Source: Catenisphaera adipataccumulans (GTDB lineage Bacteria > Bacillota_I > Bacilli_A > Erysipelotrichales > Erysipelotrichaceae). Taken from it: DNA of 64,000 bases. Below the pieces are notes generated by a model. The model did no database searches. It had not been told where the DNA came from and saw only the letters and a program-made list of their open reading frames with translations. The position numbers and the translations under genes are program-made. The stretch covers positions 124,001-188,000 of the forward strand of contig NZ_JACHHK010000002.1 in assembly GCF_014202755.1 (NCBI RefSeq). The letters are read 5' to 3'. How positions within the stretch are numbered: position 1 is the stretch's first letter; every line of letters begins with the position of its first letter. Below, in pieces: positions 33,889 through 41,578 of the stretch.

Positions 33889-36294
33889 ATGAAATCATTG
33901 GATCTTATCGAAAATTGGAAGCTTTGTGACTTCCGTTATTGTCCGCAAATTGTGCAGATGCTGATCGTTCATCAAATCTCTGTACACTGGCCGGATGACA
34001 AACTGGCAGAAGCCTGCCGCAAGGTATTTACGCAGCCGGTCTGTGATGAAGTGATGGCTTTGGCCCGTGAACATCGTTCGGCGATCGATCAATGTCAGGG
34101 CATCCATGGCAACAGTGTTTATGTGCTGCTGAATTATGGACTGACCCGTCCGGTCATCAAGGAACATCTGTACGGCCGTGCCGATCTGGAAGATGTGCTG
34201 TTCATGAAACAGGATGAAATCATGCGTACGCTTCATGTATCGGTTTATACAGGCCGCAAGATCATTGCCGCCTGCCGGTTTGCGCTGCATGACTTGGTCG
34301 AAGATGATGTCAAGGCCAAGCAGGATGTCCTGTGCGATGACTTGGAGATCTTCTTTTCCAGCCTGGATGCGCCTGCTGATCTGCAGACGATCAAAGAAGG
34401 CATGCTTTGGCGCAGCGGCGATGCCCTGCTGAACGACCTGCTGAACGACTTGTGTGACAGCCGGATCATTTCCCGCAGCGGGGATCAGTATCAGTATATC
34501 GATAAAAAACCAAGCCTGAGCACGGTCCTTGACCAGATGGAAGATGAAAAGGAACAAAAGGCCGCCGTGCGTCTGCTTTACGGCAAGTCCGTCAGCCGCC
34601 ATCAGGAAGCCATCGCCCGGGCAGCGATCTTTGCGCTGCCGCCGGTCGCGGAAGACAAATACATCGATTTGATCCAAACCTATGATATCAGCGAAACGGT
34701 CTTCTATCAGATCACCAATGCGCTGGAACCGACCTACCGCTACCTGCAGATCCGCTATCCGGTTTCTGAACCAAAACAGCCGGTCACCGGCCGGACCTTA
34801 TCCGGGCCGATCCGTCAGGAACGCACGGTCGATCTAAAAAAACTTCAGAAGTATCTGGAGAAAGAATATTTTCCATACAATGAAACGTGGATCTCCAAGG
34901 AAGATCGTGGTGAATTGTTACGTGAAGTCTGCCGCAGTTTTGACGGCTATTTTTCCAAAGAACAGCTCATTCAGCGGTTCAACGATGTGGTTGCCAAGGT
35001 CCGTCCGGAACGTATGGCACAATGGCGTTTGGATGATTTCCGTGCCGACCGGATCAGCCTGCGGGGATATTTGGTCACTTCGATGAAACGCGGCATTCGT
35101 TATCGGCCGGTCAATGCGGATTTTGTACAGGCGCTGATCGATGATCTGGATATCATGAAATACCGCAATACGGTGCTCTCTGCCAAAAAGCTCTTTGACG
35201 AAGCGCCGAACATCATGGAAAAATACGATATCCGCGATCAATATGAACTGCATTCGATCCTGCGGATCGCCAAGGAGACCTATGCGGTCGAGATCAACCG
35301 CTGGTCCATTGTCCATACGCCGATGATCCAGTTCGGCAGCGGTGATGAAGATCAGATCATCGAAGAAGAGATCCGGCAGCTGGCGCCGATCTCGGTGCAG
35401 AACTTTGTCCGCCGCATGTGCCGGCGTTACGGCTATGATACCGGGACATTTACGAAGTATTTATATAAAAATTTCAGTTCGTATATCCATGACCGCATTC
35501 TCGACTGCGTCGATACCGCGGTGATGGAAAGCGAGGACTATCAGACGTTCAAAGGTATTTTGACCGAGGATTTCTATTTCAGTGAAGACGTCAAAAAGCT
35601 GCTCAAGGAACACGATCTGCCGGCTTCGCTGAACGATCCGTACGTGCTGCGCCGTTTAGGTTATAAATGCCATTCCGGCTATATTTTGAAAGACAAATAC
35701 AATGGTCTGCAGTATTTCCGGCAGCGCATCCTCGATGATCCGGATCTGGTCCTGTCACCGAAATACAATCGAATCTGGTCTTTTGCGTCGGTAGCGAACC
35801 AGATGGAACAGAATCTGGAGATCGTTGAGGTCGACCGCAATGAATACCGCACACCGGCACAGCTAGGTCTGCGGAAAAAGGAACTGCGTACATTTGCGCG
35901 CAATGTGATCAATTACGTCGAAGCCGATACGTATTTCAACGATGCCTCTTTGGCAGCCGACCGCATCGCGCAGAGTGCTTACTCGAATACATTTTATAAA
36001 TCACTGCTGAAATCTGATCCGCAGATCCGGAGCATTTCCATCAACCACGTTTGGGTGTTCAAAAAATCGAAGAAGGATGCCTCGATCGGCGAATTCCTGC
36101 GTTCGATCATCGTGGACCGGATGACGATCAGCGGTTTGTGCACAGTATTGAAAGAACGTTTTGATATCGATATGGAAAAGGGCGAAGTGATGCGCGCTTT
36201 GCGCCAATCCGGCATTTATTACAGCGCCGATACCGAACGCATCTATCGGCAGCGGCCGCCGGAAACCACCTATGCGCAGGAAAGGCTGTTTTAA
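33889..36294 (+). CDS. Large protein of unknown function (801 residues)
   Basis: I do not recognise this protein. It is soluble, helical and rich in charged residues, without signal peptide or membrane helices. Parts look like DNA-binding or winged-helix modules: YGRADLEDVLFMKQDEIMRTLHVSVYTGRKII (around 95-125, resembling a helix-hairpin-helix step), a wing-like SRSGDQYQYIDKKPSLS (around 198), and a last domain with IGEFLRSIIVDRMTISGLCTVLKERFDI and a final wing. A linker with proline and threonine lies near residue 300. ATG 33889 is 6 nt after TATAAT (33877-33882), so the mRNA is probably leaderless; an ATG 6 nt earlier is possible. It shares a 1-nt TAATG junction with the Sel1 gene and may lead the TldD operon. 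Confidence 0.85.
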   Translation: MKSLDLIENWKLCDFRYCPQIVQMLIVHQISVHWPDDKLAEACRKVFTQPVCDEVMALAREHRSAIDQCQGIHGNSVYVLLNYGLTRPVIKEHLYGRADLEDVLFMKQDEIMRTLHVSVYTGRKIIAACRFALHDLVEDDVKAKQDVLCDDLEIFFSSLDAPADLQTIKEGMLWRSGDALLNDLLNDLCDSRIISRSGDQYQYIDKKPSLSTVLDQMEDEKEQKAAVRLLYGKSVSRHQEAIARAAIFALPPVAEDKYIDLIQTYDISETVFYQITNALEPTYRYLQIRYPVSEPKQPVTGRTLSGPIRQERTVDLKKLQKYLEKEYFPYNETWISKEDRGELLREVCRSFDGYFSKEQLIQRFNDVVAKVRPERMAQWRLDDFRADRISLRGYLVTSMKRGIRYRPVNADFVQALIDDLDIMKYRNTVLSAKKLFDEAPNIMEKYDIRDQYELHSILRIAKETYAVEINRWSIVHTPMIQFGSGDEDQIIEEEIRQLAPISVQNFVRRMCRRYGYDTGTFTKYLYKNFSSYIHDRILDCVDTAVMESEDYQTFKGILTEDFYFSEDVKKLLKEHDLPASLNDPYVLRRLGYKCHSGYILKDKYNGLQYFRQRILDDPDLVLSPKYNRIWSFASVANQMEQNLEIVEVDRNEYRTPAQLGLRKKELRTFARNVINYVEADTYFNDASLAADRIAQSAYSNTFYKSLLKSDPQIRSISINHVWVFKKSKKDASIGEFLRSIIVDRMTISGLCTVLKERFDIDMEKGEVMRALRQSGIYYSADTERIYRQRPPETTYAQERLF

Positions 36295-37010
36295 TGGCAG
36301 AAGAATTTAACATGCAGCTGGTCAAACAGCTGAAGGAACAAAAAAAATATACCGAGCTCTACCGGTACTGCCGCACGTATGCGCTGCAGAATAATCTGGA
36401 TGCGATCTGTGAGCTGGCCGGCTGTTTCTATCACGGCTGGGGAACCGCAAAAAATGAGCAGGAAAGCGCCCTGCTGGATTATCAGGCGGCCAAATGCGGC
36501 CATGTGAAATCCATCTATAATTTGGCTGTTGATTATGAACAAGGCATCGGGGTCATGAAAAATCCCGAAAAAGCCAAAGAATTATATGATCTGGCCGCCA
36601 AACAAGGCGATACCGATGCGATGTTCAGCTTGGGCATGTGTTATTTTCATGGTCACGGCACGGCGAAAAGCCTGCGGCAGGCATTGGATTGCTTCAGTGA
36701 AGCAGCCGCCTGCGGCCATGCCCGGGCCCAGTGCGCACTGGGATTCTGCTACCGGGAAGGATTAGGAACCAAGAAGGATCTGATCAAATCGGATTACTGG
36801 CTGAATCTGGCGGCAGATAACGGCAATGCGCTGGCGGCCAAATATGTGGATCGGGATGTTTATAAGGAAGAGATCCACGAGGCGCTGGATTCCATGTTGG
36901 CGGATGCGAAGAACATTGCGCCGCTTTTGAAACAGCACGGTGATGAAATGATCGAGGCGAAGATCGAACGGATCATTGCCTTGTTACGGAAGCATCAGCA
37001 GGAGGCATAG
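36294..37010 (+). CDS. Sel1-like repeat protein
   Basis: A 238-residue protein built of Sel1-like (TPR-type) repeats. The consensus A-x-x-x-L-G-x-x-Y-x-x-G-x-G is seen in AICELAGCFYHGWGTAK, SIYNLAVDYEQGIGVMK, AMFSLGMCYFHGHGTAK and AQCALGFCYREGLGTKK, giving about four to five repeats over residues 35-185, followed by a helical C-terminus. No signal peptide: a cytoplasmic scaffold is likely. Its ATG overlaps the stop of the unknown 801-residue protein (TAATG) and tldD starts 3 nt after its stop, so it couples the two; a partner role is inferred. Confidence 0.88.
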   Translation: MAEEFNMQLVKQLKEQKKYTELYRYCRTYALQNNLDAICELAGCFYHGWGTAKNEQESALLDYQAAKCGHVKSIYNLAVDYEQGIGVMKNPEKAKELYDLAAKQGDTDAMFSLGMCYFHGHGTAKSLRQALDCFSEAAACGHARAQCALGFCYREGLGTKKDLIKSDYWLNLAADNGNALAAKYVDRDVYKEEIHEALDSMLADAKNIAPLLKQHGDEMIEAKIERIIALLRKHQQEA

Positions 37011-37012
37011 AA

Positions 37013-38395
37013 ATGTTAGATCAGGAAATGTTGGAAATGATTCTTTCGCGGGCGATGCAGAGCGAGGCGGATTTCGCGGAAGTTTTTGAAGAAGATACCA
37101 TGTCCGAATCCATTTCGGCTTTGAATGAGAACGTTGAAAAGGTCGATCGGTCCCGGCGGGCCGGCATCGGGATCCGTTTATATCAGGGAAACCGGTCGGT
37201 CTATGGCTACAGTACCGAATGTGACAAAGACTCCTTGTTGGCGTTGGTGGATGAGCTGCGGGACGGTTTTGGCCGGAAGGAGACGAATACGATCGTCGAT
37301 CTGCAGAAGCAGACCTATCCGGCCGATGCCGCTGTCGATCCGGTCGAGGCGCCGCTGCAGGATAAGATCAACTTGATGAAACGGGCGGAACAGACGGCGA
37401 TGGCTTATGATGCGCGGATCGTCAAAGTACAGACCGCCATGGCCAATGTCCGGCAGACCGTTCAAATTGCCAACAGTACCGGTCGGCTGGTGCAGGATAC
37501 CCGGATCCGGACACGCCTGATGGTGCATGCCTATGCGCAGGAAGACGATCGGCTGCGTTCCGGTTTTCATGGACCGGGCGCCGGCAAGGGGCTGGAATTT
37601 TACGAAGAAGCCACACCGGAAGCCATCGCCAAGGAAGCCTGCCGGGTGGCGCTGGTGATGTTGGAGGCGGAAGAATGCCCGTCCGGCCGGATGCCGGTCA
37701 TCATCGACAACGGCTTCGGCGGTGTGATCTTCCATGAAGCCTGCGGCCATTCGCTGGAAGCCACGGCGGTCGCCAAACATCAAAGCGTATTTGCGGACAA
37801 ACTGGGCAAACAGATCGCCAATCGCTGTGTCACGGCGATCGATGACGGTACGATCCCAGGCGCCTGGGGCAGTCAGCACGTTGATGATGAGGGCAATCCG
37901 CAGCAGAAACGGGTCTTGATTTCCCACGGCATTTTGAAATCCTATATGATCGATCAGCTGAACGGCCGCCGCATGGGCATGCCTTCTACAGGCTCCGGCC
38001 GCCGGCAGTCGTACCGGTATGAACCGACCAGCCGCATGTCCAATACCTATATCGCGCCGGGCAAATCGACCATGGCAGAAATGCTTGAAGGCATCGAAAA
38101 AGGGCTTTATGCCAAGAAGATGGGCGGCGGCAGCGTGAATCCGCAGACCGGTGAATTCAACTTTGCGGTCAATGAAGGCTATTTGATCGAAAACGGCAAG
38201 ATCACCAAACCGGTGCGCGGTGCGTCTTTGATCGGCACCGGTGCGGAGATCTTGATGAATATTGATAAGGTCGGTGCCAATGTGGCCCGGGCGCAGGGAA
38301 TGTGCGGCTCGGTCAGCGGCAATATTCCGGTGGATGTCGGACAGCCGACGATCCGGGTCTCGTCGATCACGGTCGGAGGCACCAAGAGTGAGTGA
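37013..38395 (+). CDS. tldD: TldD metalloprotease subunit
   Basis: A 460-residue TldD, the zinc-protease subunit of the TldD/TldE heterodimer that trims unfolded or modified peptides. The metal motif is FHEACGHSLEA (HExxxH, around residue 242), and GSGRRQSYRYEPTSRMSNTYI and GGGSVNPQTGEFNF are family landmarks. The start has GGAGG ahead of it and only 3 nt from the Sel1 stop. The partner TldE is encoded next with an 8-nt overlap, but as part of an HD fusion. In other bacteria the pair matures peptides such as microcins; no peptide substrate gene is evident nearby. Confidence 0.94.
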   Translation: MLDQEMLEMILSRAMQSEADFAEVFEEDTMSESISALNENVEKVDRSRRAGIGIRLYQGNRSVYGYSTECDKDSLLALVDELRDGFGRKETNTIVDLQKQTYPADAAVDPVEAPLQDKINLMKRAEQTAMAYDARIVKVQTAMANVRQTVQIANSTGRLVQDTRIRTRLMVHAYAQEDDRLRSGFHGPGAGKGLEFYEEATPEAIAKEACRVALVMLEAEECPSGRMPVIIDNGFGGVIFHEACGHSLEATAVAKHQSVFADKLGKQIANRCVTAIDDGTIPGAWGSQHVDDEGNPQQKRVLISHGILKSYMIDQLNGRRMGMPSTGSGRRQSYRYEPTSRMSNTYIAPGKSTMAEMLEGIEKGLYAKKMGGGSVNPQTGEFNFAVNEGYLIENGKITKPVRGASLIGTGAEILMNIDKVGANVARAQGMCGSVSGNIPVDVGQPTIRVSSITVGGTKSE

Positions 38396-40133
38396 GGCCG
38401 AAAAGGCACACGCATGGGCGCGGCAGGCACATGCCGGACAAGTCGATCGGGCCGGTGTTCCTTATATCAAACATGCAGAAGCGGTAGCGGAAGCCATGAA
38501 TACGGATCAGGAAAAGGTGGCTGCTTATCTGCATGATGTGCTGGAAGATACCGATACGACCGTTGAAGATCTGAAACAGGCGGGATTTTCGGCCGAGGTC
38601 ATTGAGACGGTCAGGATCCTGACGCGTCAAGACGAATCTTATGAAACCTATATCCAACGGGTCGCCGAGCATCCACTGGCGGCCCGGATCAAGCGGGCAG
38701 ACCTGATCCACAATATGGATCTTAGCCGTCTGCCGGAAGTCAGGCCGAACGACAGGACACGTACGGAAAAATACCGGCGTGCTTTGCGTCAGCTGGAAAG
38801 GAAACATATGAACAAAGAACTGTGGTTTAAGAAAGCGAAAGAAAAAGGCTTTGACGGGCTGGAAATCTATCAGTCTTTTCTGAAGGGAAAAGAAATGACA
38901 TGGTATGAACATGCGATGGATTCCTATACGATCAAACAAAGTACGGACTACTCCATCCGGGCGTTGATCGACGGACATATTGCCAATCTGGCGGCCGAAA
39001 AGATCGACGATCAGGATGCCGATGCCGTTTTGGATGCATTGAAGGAGCAGGCGCAGACGGTGACCGATCCGGATGAAGGCGTGATCCGAAAACCGCTGCC
39101 GGTCAAGCAGACACCGCGGCATCTTATTTGGAAAAAAGCGCCGTCGGCATTGATCAAACAAACGCTGGATGATCTGCAGACGAAGCTGGAAACATATGAT
39201 CCGCGCATTGTTCAGGTTTCTTATCTGGGGTACAGTGAAACCGAAGCCGGACGGTCGATCGTCAATTCCTACGGCATCGATCTGTCCGATCAGGAAGAAG
39301 CGCAGTTTCTGCAGGCCGGCATTGCCGTACAGGAAGGCGATCAGGTCAAGACCGGCGATCTGCTGAAGATCGTACCGGATCTGAGCGCGTTTGATACCGA
39401 TGCGTTCGTGCAGGAACTGGCGGACAAGGCGTTGTTCCGGCTGCAGGGACAGTCGCCGAAAAGCGGCCGGTTCCCGGTGATCTTTGAACGGGAAGCGATG
39501 ACGCAGCTGTTTGCGGCGTTTACCGGCCTGTTCAGCGGGGACTTGATCTATAAAGGAATTTCCCCGATCGCAGGCAAGCAGGGCGAAACGATTTTCTCGG
39601 ATCAGATCACGATCATCGATGATCCGCAGGAACAAGCAGCATTGTCTCAGGCGGATTTTGATGATGAAGGGTGCCCGACACAGAAAACCGTTTTGGTCAA
39701 AGACGGTGTCTTTACGAATATGCTTCTGGATTCCAAGAGTGCCAAGCGGATCGGTGCGGAAAGTACGGGCAACGGCTTTAAGGCCGGTGCCGCTATTTCG
39801 GTCCAGCCGATGAACTGTCAGATCGTTCCGGGCACGGACAGCCTGGAGGAATTGTGTGCGAAGATGCACGATGGCATCGTGGTCACAAGGCTGCAGGGGC
39901 TGCATGCCGGTCTGGATTTTGTCTCCGGCAACTTCAGCCTGCAGTGTTCCGGCTATCTGGTCAAGGATGGGAAAAAGGCGCAGGCGGCGGAATTGATGAC
40001 TGTTGCCGGTAATTTCCTGGATCTGATGAAGCGGGTAAAAGCAGTTGGCAATGATCTGAAATGGGAGTATCATCAAATCATCGCACCAAGTATTTGGTTC
40101 GAAGAATGTGCCGTAAGCGGCGAAGGAGAATAA
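38388..40133 (+). CDS. tldE: HD (ppGpp-hydrolase-like) domain fused to TldE/PmbA
   Basis: A 581-residue fusion. Residues 1-140 are an HD domain of the RelA/SpoT/Mesh1 hydrolase type: VPYIKHAEAVA (His29), AAYLHDVLEDTDTT (His49-Asp50, Glu53-Asp54) and IKRADLIHNM (Asp105, Asn109). Residues 141-581 are a full-length TldE, starting MNKELWFKKAKEKGFDGLEIYQS; as expected for TldE there is no HExxxH. The GTG start at 38388 has GGAGG (38375-38379) 8 nt upstream and overlaps tldD. The internal ATG at 38808 has its own AAAGGAA site, so a separate 441-residue TldE may also be made from the same frame. No stop lies between the two domains. Confidence 0.85.
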   Translation: MSEAEKAHAWARQAHAGQVDRAGVPYIKHAEAVAEAMNTDQEKVAAYLHDVLEDTDTTVEDLKQAGFSAEVIETVRILTRQDESYETYIQRVAEHPLAARIKRADLIHNMDLSRLPEVRPNDRTRTEKYRRALRQLERKHMNKELWFKKAKEKGFDGLEIYQSFLKGKEMTWYEHAMDSYTIKQSTDYSIRALIDGHIANLAAEKIDDQDADAVLDALKEQAQTVTDPDEGVIRKPLPVKQTPRHLIWKKAPSALIKQTLDDLQTKLETYDPRIVQVSYLGYSETEAGRSIVNSYGIDLSDQEEAQFLQAGIAVQEGDQVKTGDLLKIVPDLSAFDTDAFVQELADKALFRLQGQSPKSGRFPVIFEREAMTQLFAAFTGLFSGDLIYKGISPIAGKQGETIFSDQITIIDDPQEQAALSQADFDDEGCPTQKTVLVKDGVFTNMLLDSKSAKRIGAESTGNGFKAGAAISVQPMNCQIVPGTDSLEELCAKMHDGIVVTRLQGLHAGLDFVSGNFSLQCSGYLVKDGKKAQAAELMTVAGNFLDLMKRVKAVGNDLKWEYHQIIAPSIWFEECAVSGEGE

Positions 40134-40135
40134 AC

Positions 40136-40912
40136 ATGCCAGGTAGTTTCAAAAATACCCAGATGCAGGAAGCCATGCGTGCGTTTCAGGAAAACGGTAC
40201 GCCGGAAAATACCCAGCGTTTGATGGAATGTCTGCTGACAACACGGTTGTTGGCGCCGGCCGAATGGGATAAAGATCCGGTGATGGATGAAAACGGACAG
40301 ATGGTTTTTGAACCGGATACGAAGTTTCAATTATTGTTGATCGAAACCGATACCGGCGATCAGTACTTTCCATTGTTTACCGATATGCAGGAGCTGGAAA
40401 AATGGGATAAGAACCATGAGCTGCAGTCGCTGGTCATGGAATTTGATCAATATATTCCGTTTGTGGAAATGGGCAAGGGCCAGGTCAAGGGGATCGTGAT
40501 CGATCCTTATGGAGCCTCGCTGCCGTTTGACAGCGATTTCCTGCTGAATCTGCAGCACCAGACCGATCAGCAGCTCAAGGAAACGACTGTCAAGGAAGGC
40601 GACGATATCCGTGTGCGCAAGCCGGTGCGCAATGTCGACAAATTTGTGGCACGTCTGCGCGAACTGGGCGCGGACAGTCCGGATATCGATGCGATATATT
40701 TAAAAGAGCGGCTGGTCAAAAACAAGCCGAGCCATTGGCTGGTCATTGTCGATATGGAGACGGAAAACACGAAGCTGTTCCAGAAGTTAGGCGAAGGCTG
40801 CCGGGGCATGACCTACGGCAAAGATATGGAATTTGCGTTTGCCAAGACCCAGATCGGTCAGGAACTGATCAAGGATGTGGAGCCGATTTATGTGAAGGAA
40901 CCATCGGAATGA
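40136..40912 (+). CDS. SseB-like protein
   Basis: A 258-residue cytoplasmic protein resembling SseB (enhanced serine sensitivity) proteins: an N-terminal SseB-type domain with LMECLLTTRLLAPAEWDKDP and PLFTDMQELEKWD, a middle GIVIDPYGASLPF, and a C-terminal domain with ESRL-like repeats (DAIYLKERLVKNKPSHWLVIVDMET). The biochemical role of SseB is not established. AAGGAG precedes ATG 40136, 2 nt after the HD-TldE stop, so it is the last gene of that operon. Its 3' end overlaps the convergent TetR gene by 25 nt. Confidence 0.8.
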   Translation: MPGSFKNTQMQEAMRAFQENGTPENTQRLMECLLTTRLLAPAEWDKDPVMDENGQMVFEPDTKFQLLLIETDTGDQYFPLFTDMQELEKWDKNHELQSLVMEFDQYIPFVEMGKGQVKGIVIDPYGASLPFDSDFLLNLQHQTDQQLKETTVKEGDDIRVRKPVRNVDKFVARLRELGADSPDIDAIYLKERLVKNKPSHWLVIVDMETENTKLFQKLGEGCRGMTYGKDMEFAFAKTQIGQELIKDVEPIYVKEPSE

Positions 40913-41457
40913 TGGTTCTTTTCTTTTGTGTAGAGTTTCTCCAACATCTCTGCCGCCTGGGTGCTGATTTCTTCAACGGGTTCGGCAAAGTCGCGGCTGG
41001 CCCACTGGAAGACCAGTGAAACGCAGCCGCCGACCGCAAACTCATGGATATAACGGACTTGATCGCCGGCTTCCTTGCCCCAGTTGACCTGGATGTCTTT
41101 GGCAATGGCCAGAAACCGCTGCTCCAATATGAAGAACAAGTTGTTCCGATAGAGGAGGGCAAGCCGTTCCCGGTACGTCTTGCAGAACAAGAAAAAATAA
41201 TAGCTGTATTCGGCAAAGGTGGGATCTTTCGGACAGTTTTTCAAGAACGACGCAAAGAAAGCGTCCATATTGTATTGCAGGACATCTGCGATCGTTTCGA
41301 AATTGCGGTAAAAGGTCTTGCGGCCGACCCCGGCATGCCGGCATAATTCGGTGACGCTGATGTCGGTATAAGAGCGTGTTTTCATCAAGTCATAGAGACT
41401 GCGGCCGATGAGTGTCTGGGAACGGATGGCGACCGGATTGGTTTGTTTTGTGTACAT
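40888..41457 (-). CDS. TetR-family transcriptional regulator
   Basis: A 189-residue TetR-like regulator. The helix-turn-helix is in RSYTDISVTELCRHAGVGRKTFYRNFETIADVL (residues ~25-55); the C-terminal half is a helical ligand domain with many aromatics (YSYYFFLFCKTYRERLALLY). ATG 41457 was chosen because the family usually has about 20 residues before the first helix; an upstream ATG at 41517, only about 10 nt from the -10, would add 20 residues. It is divergent from glgB and likely binds the palindrome at 41550-41563. Confidence 0.85.
   Translation of the reverse strand: MYTKQTNPVAIRSQTLIGRSLYDLMKTRSYTDISVTELCRHAGVGRKTFYRNFETIADVLQYNMDAFFASFLKNCPKDPTFAEYSYYFFLFCKTYRERLALLYRNNLFFILEQRFLAIAKDIQVNWGKEAGDQVRYIHEFAVGGCVSLVFQWASRDFAEPVEEISTQAAEMLEKLYTKEKNHHSDGSFT
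40898..40922 (+). terminator. Terminator after the SseB-like gene
   Basis: GAACCATC (40898-40905)/GATGGTTC (40911-40918) followed by TTTTCTTTT; the stop codon lies in the hairpin. Confidence 0.75.
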
Positions 41458-41503
41458 GGATTGACCCACTTTCTTTCGTTTTGTATCAGTTGCACCGGAT
41501 GTA

Positions 41504-41563
41504 TTGAATCTGTGCATCCTCAATGCTATTATATCTGTAGATAGAAAGTGACACAAGTGTGTC
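41504..41563. promoter_or_regulatory. Face-to-face TetR/glgB promoters sharing one -10 region, with palindrome
   Basis: Rightward: TTGAAT 41504-41509, 17-nt spacer, TGC-TATTAT 41527-41532. Leftward: TTGTGT (41556-41551), 17-nt spacer, TATAAT (41533-41528). The two -10 boxes overlap almost fully, so only one promoter can be used at a time. A perfect palindrome GACACA-ag-TGTGTC (41550-41563) covers the leftward -35 and lies in the glgB 5' UTR, a good TetR operator. Confidence 0.75.
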
Positions 41564-41578
41564 TTTGAGGAAATTTAC

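Noticed and set aside
38367-40076. A 569-codon open frame on the minus strand opposite HD-TldE
   Set aside because: It is antisense to a gene with clear HD and TldE motifs, shows no domain, and is explained by the codon bias of the plus-strand gene.
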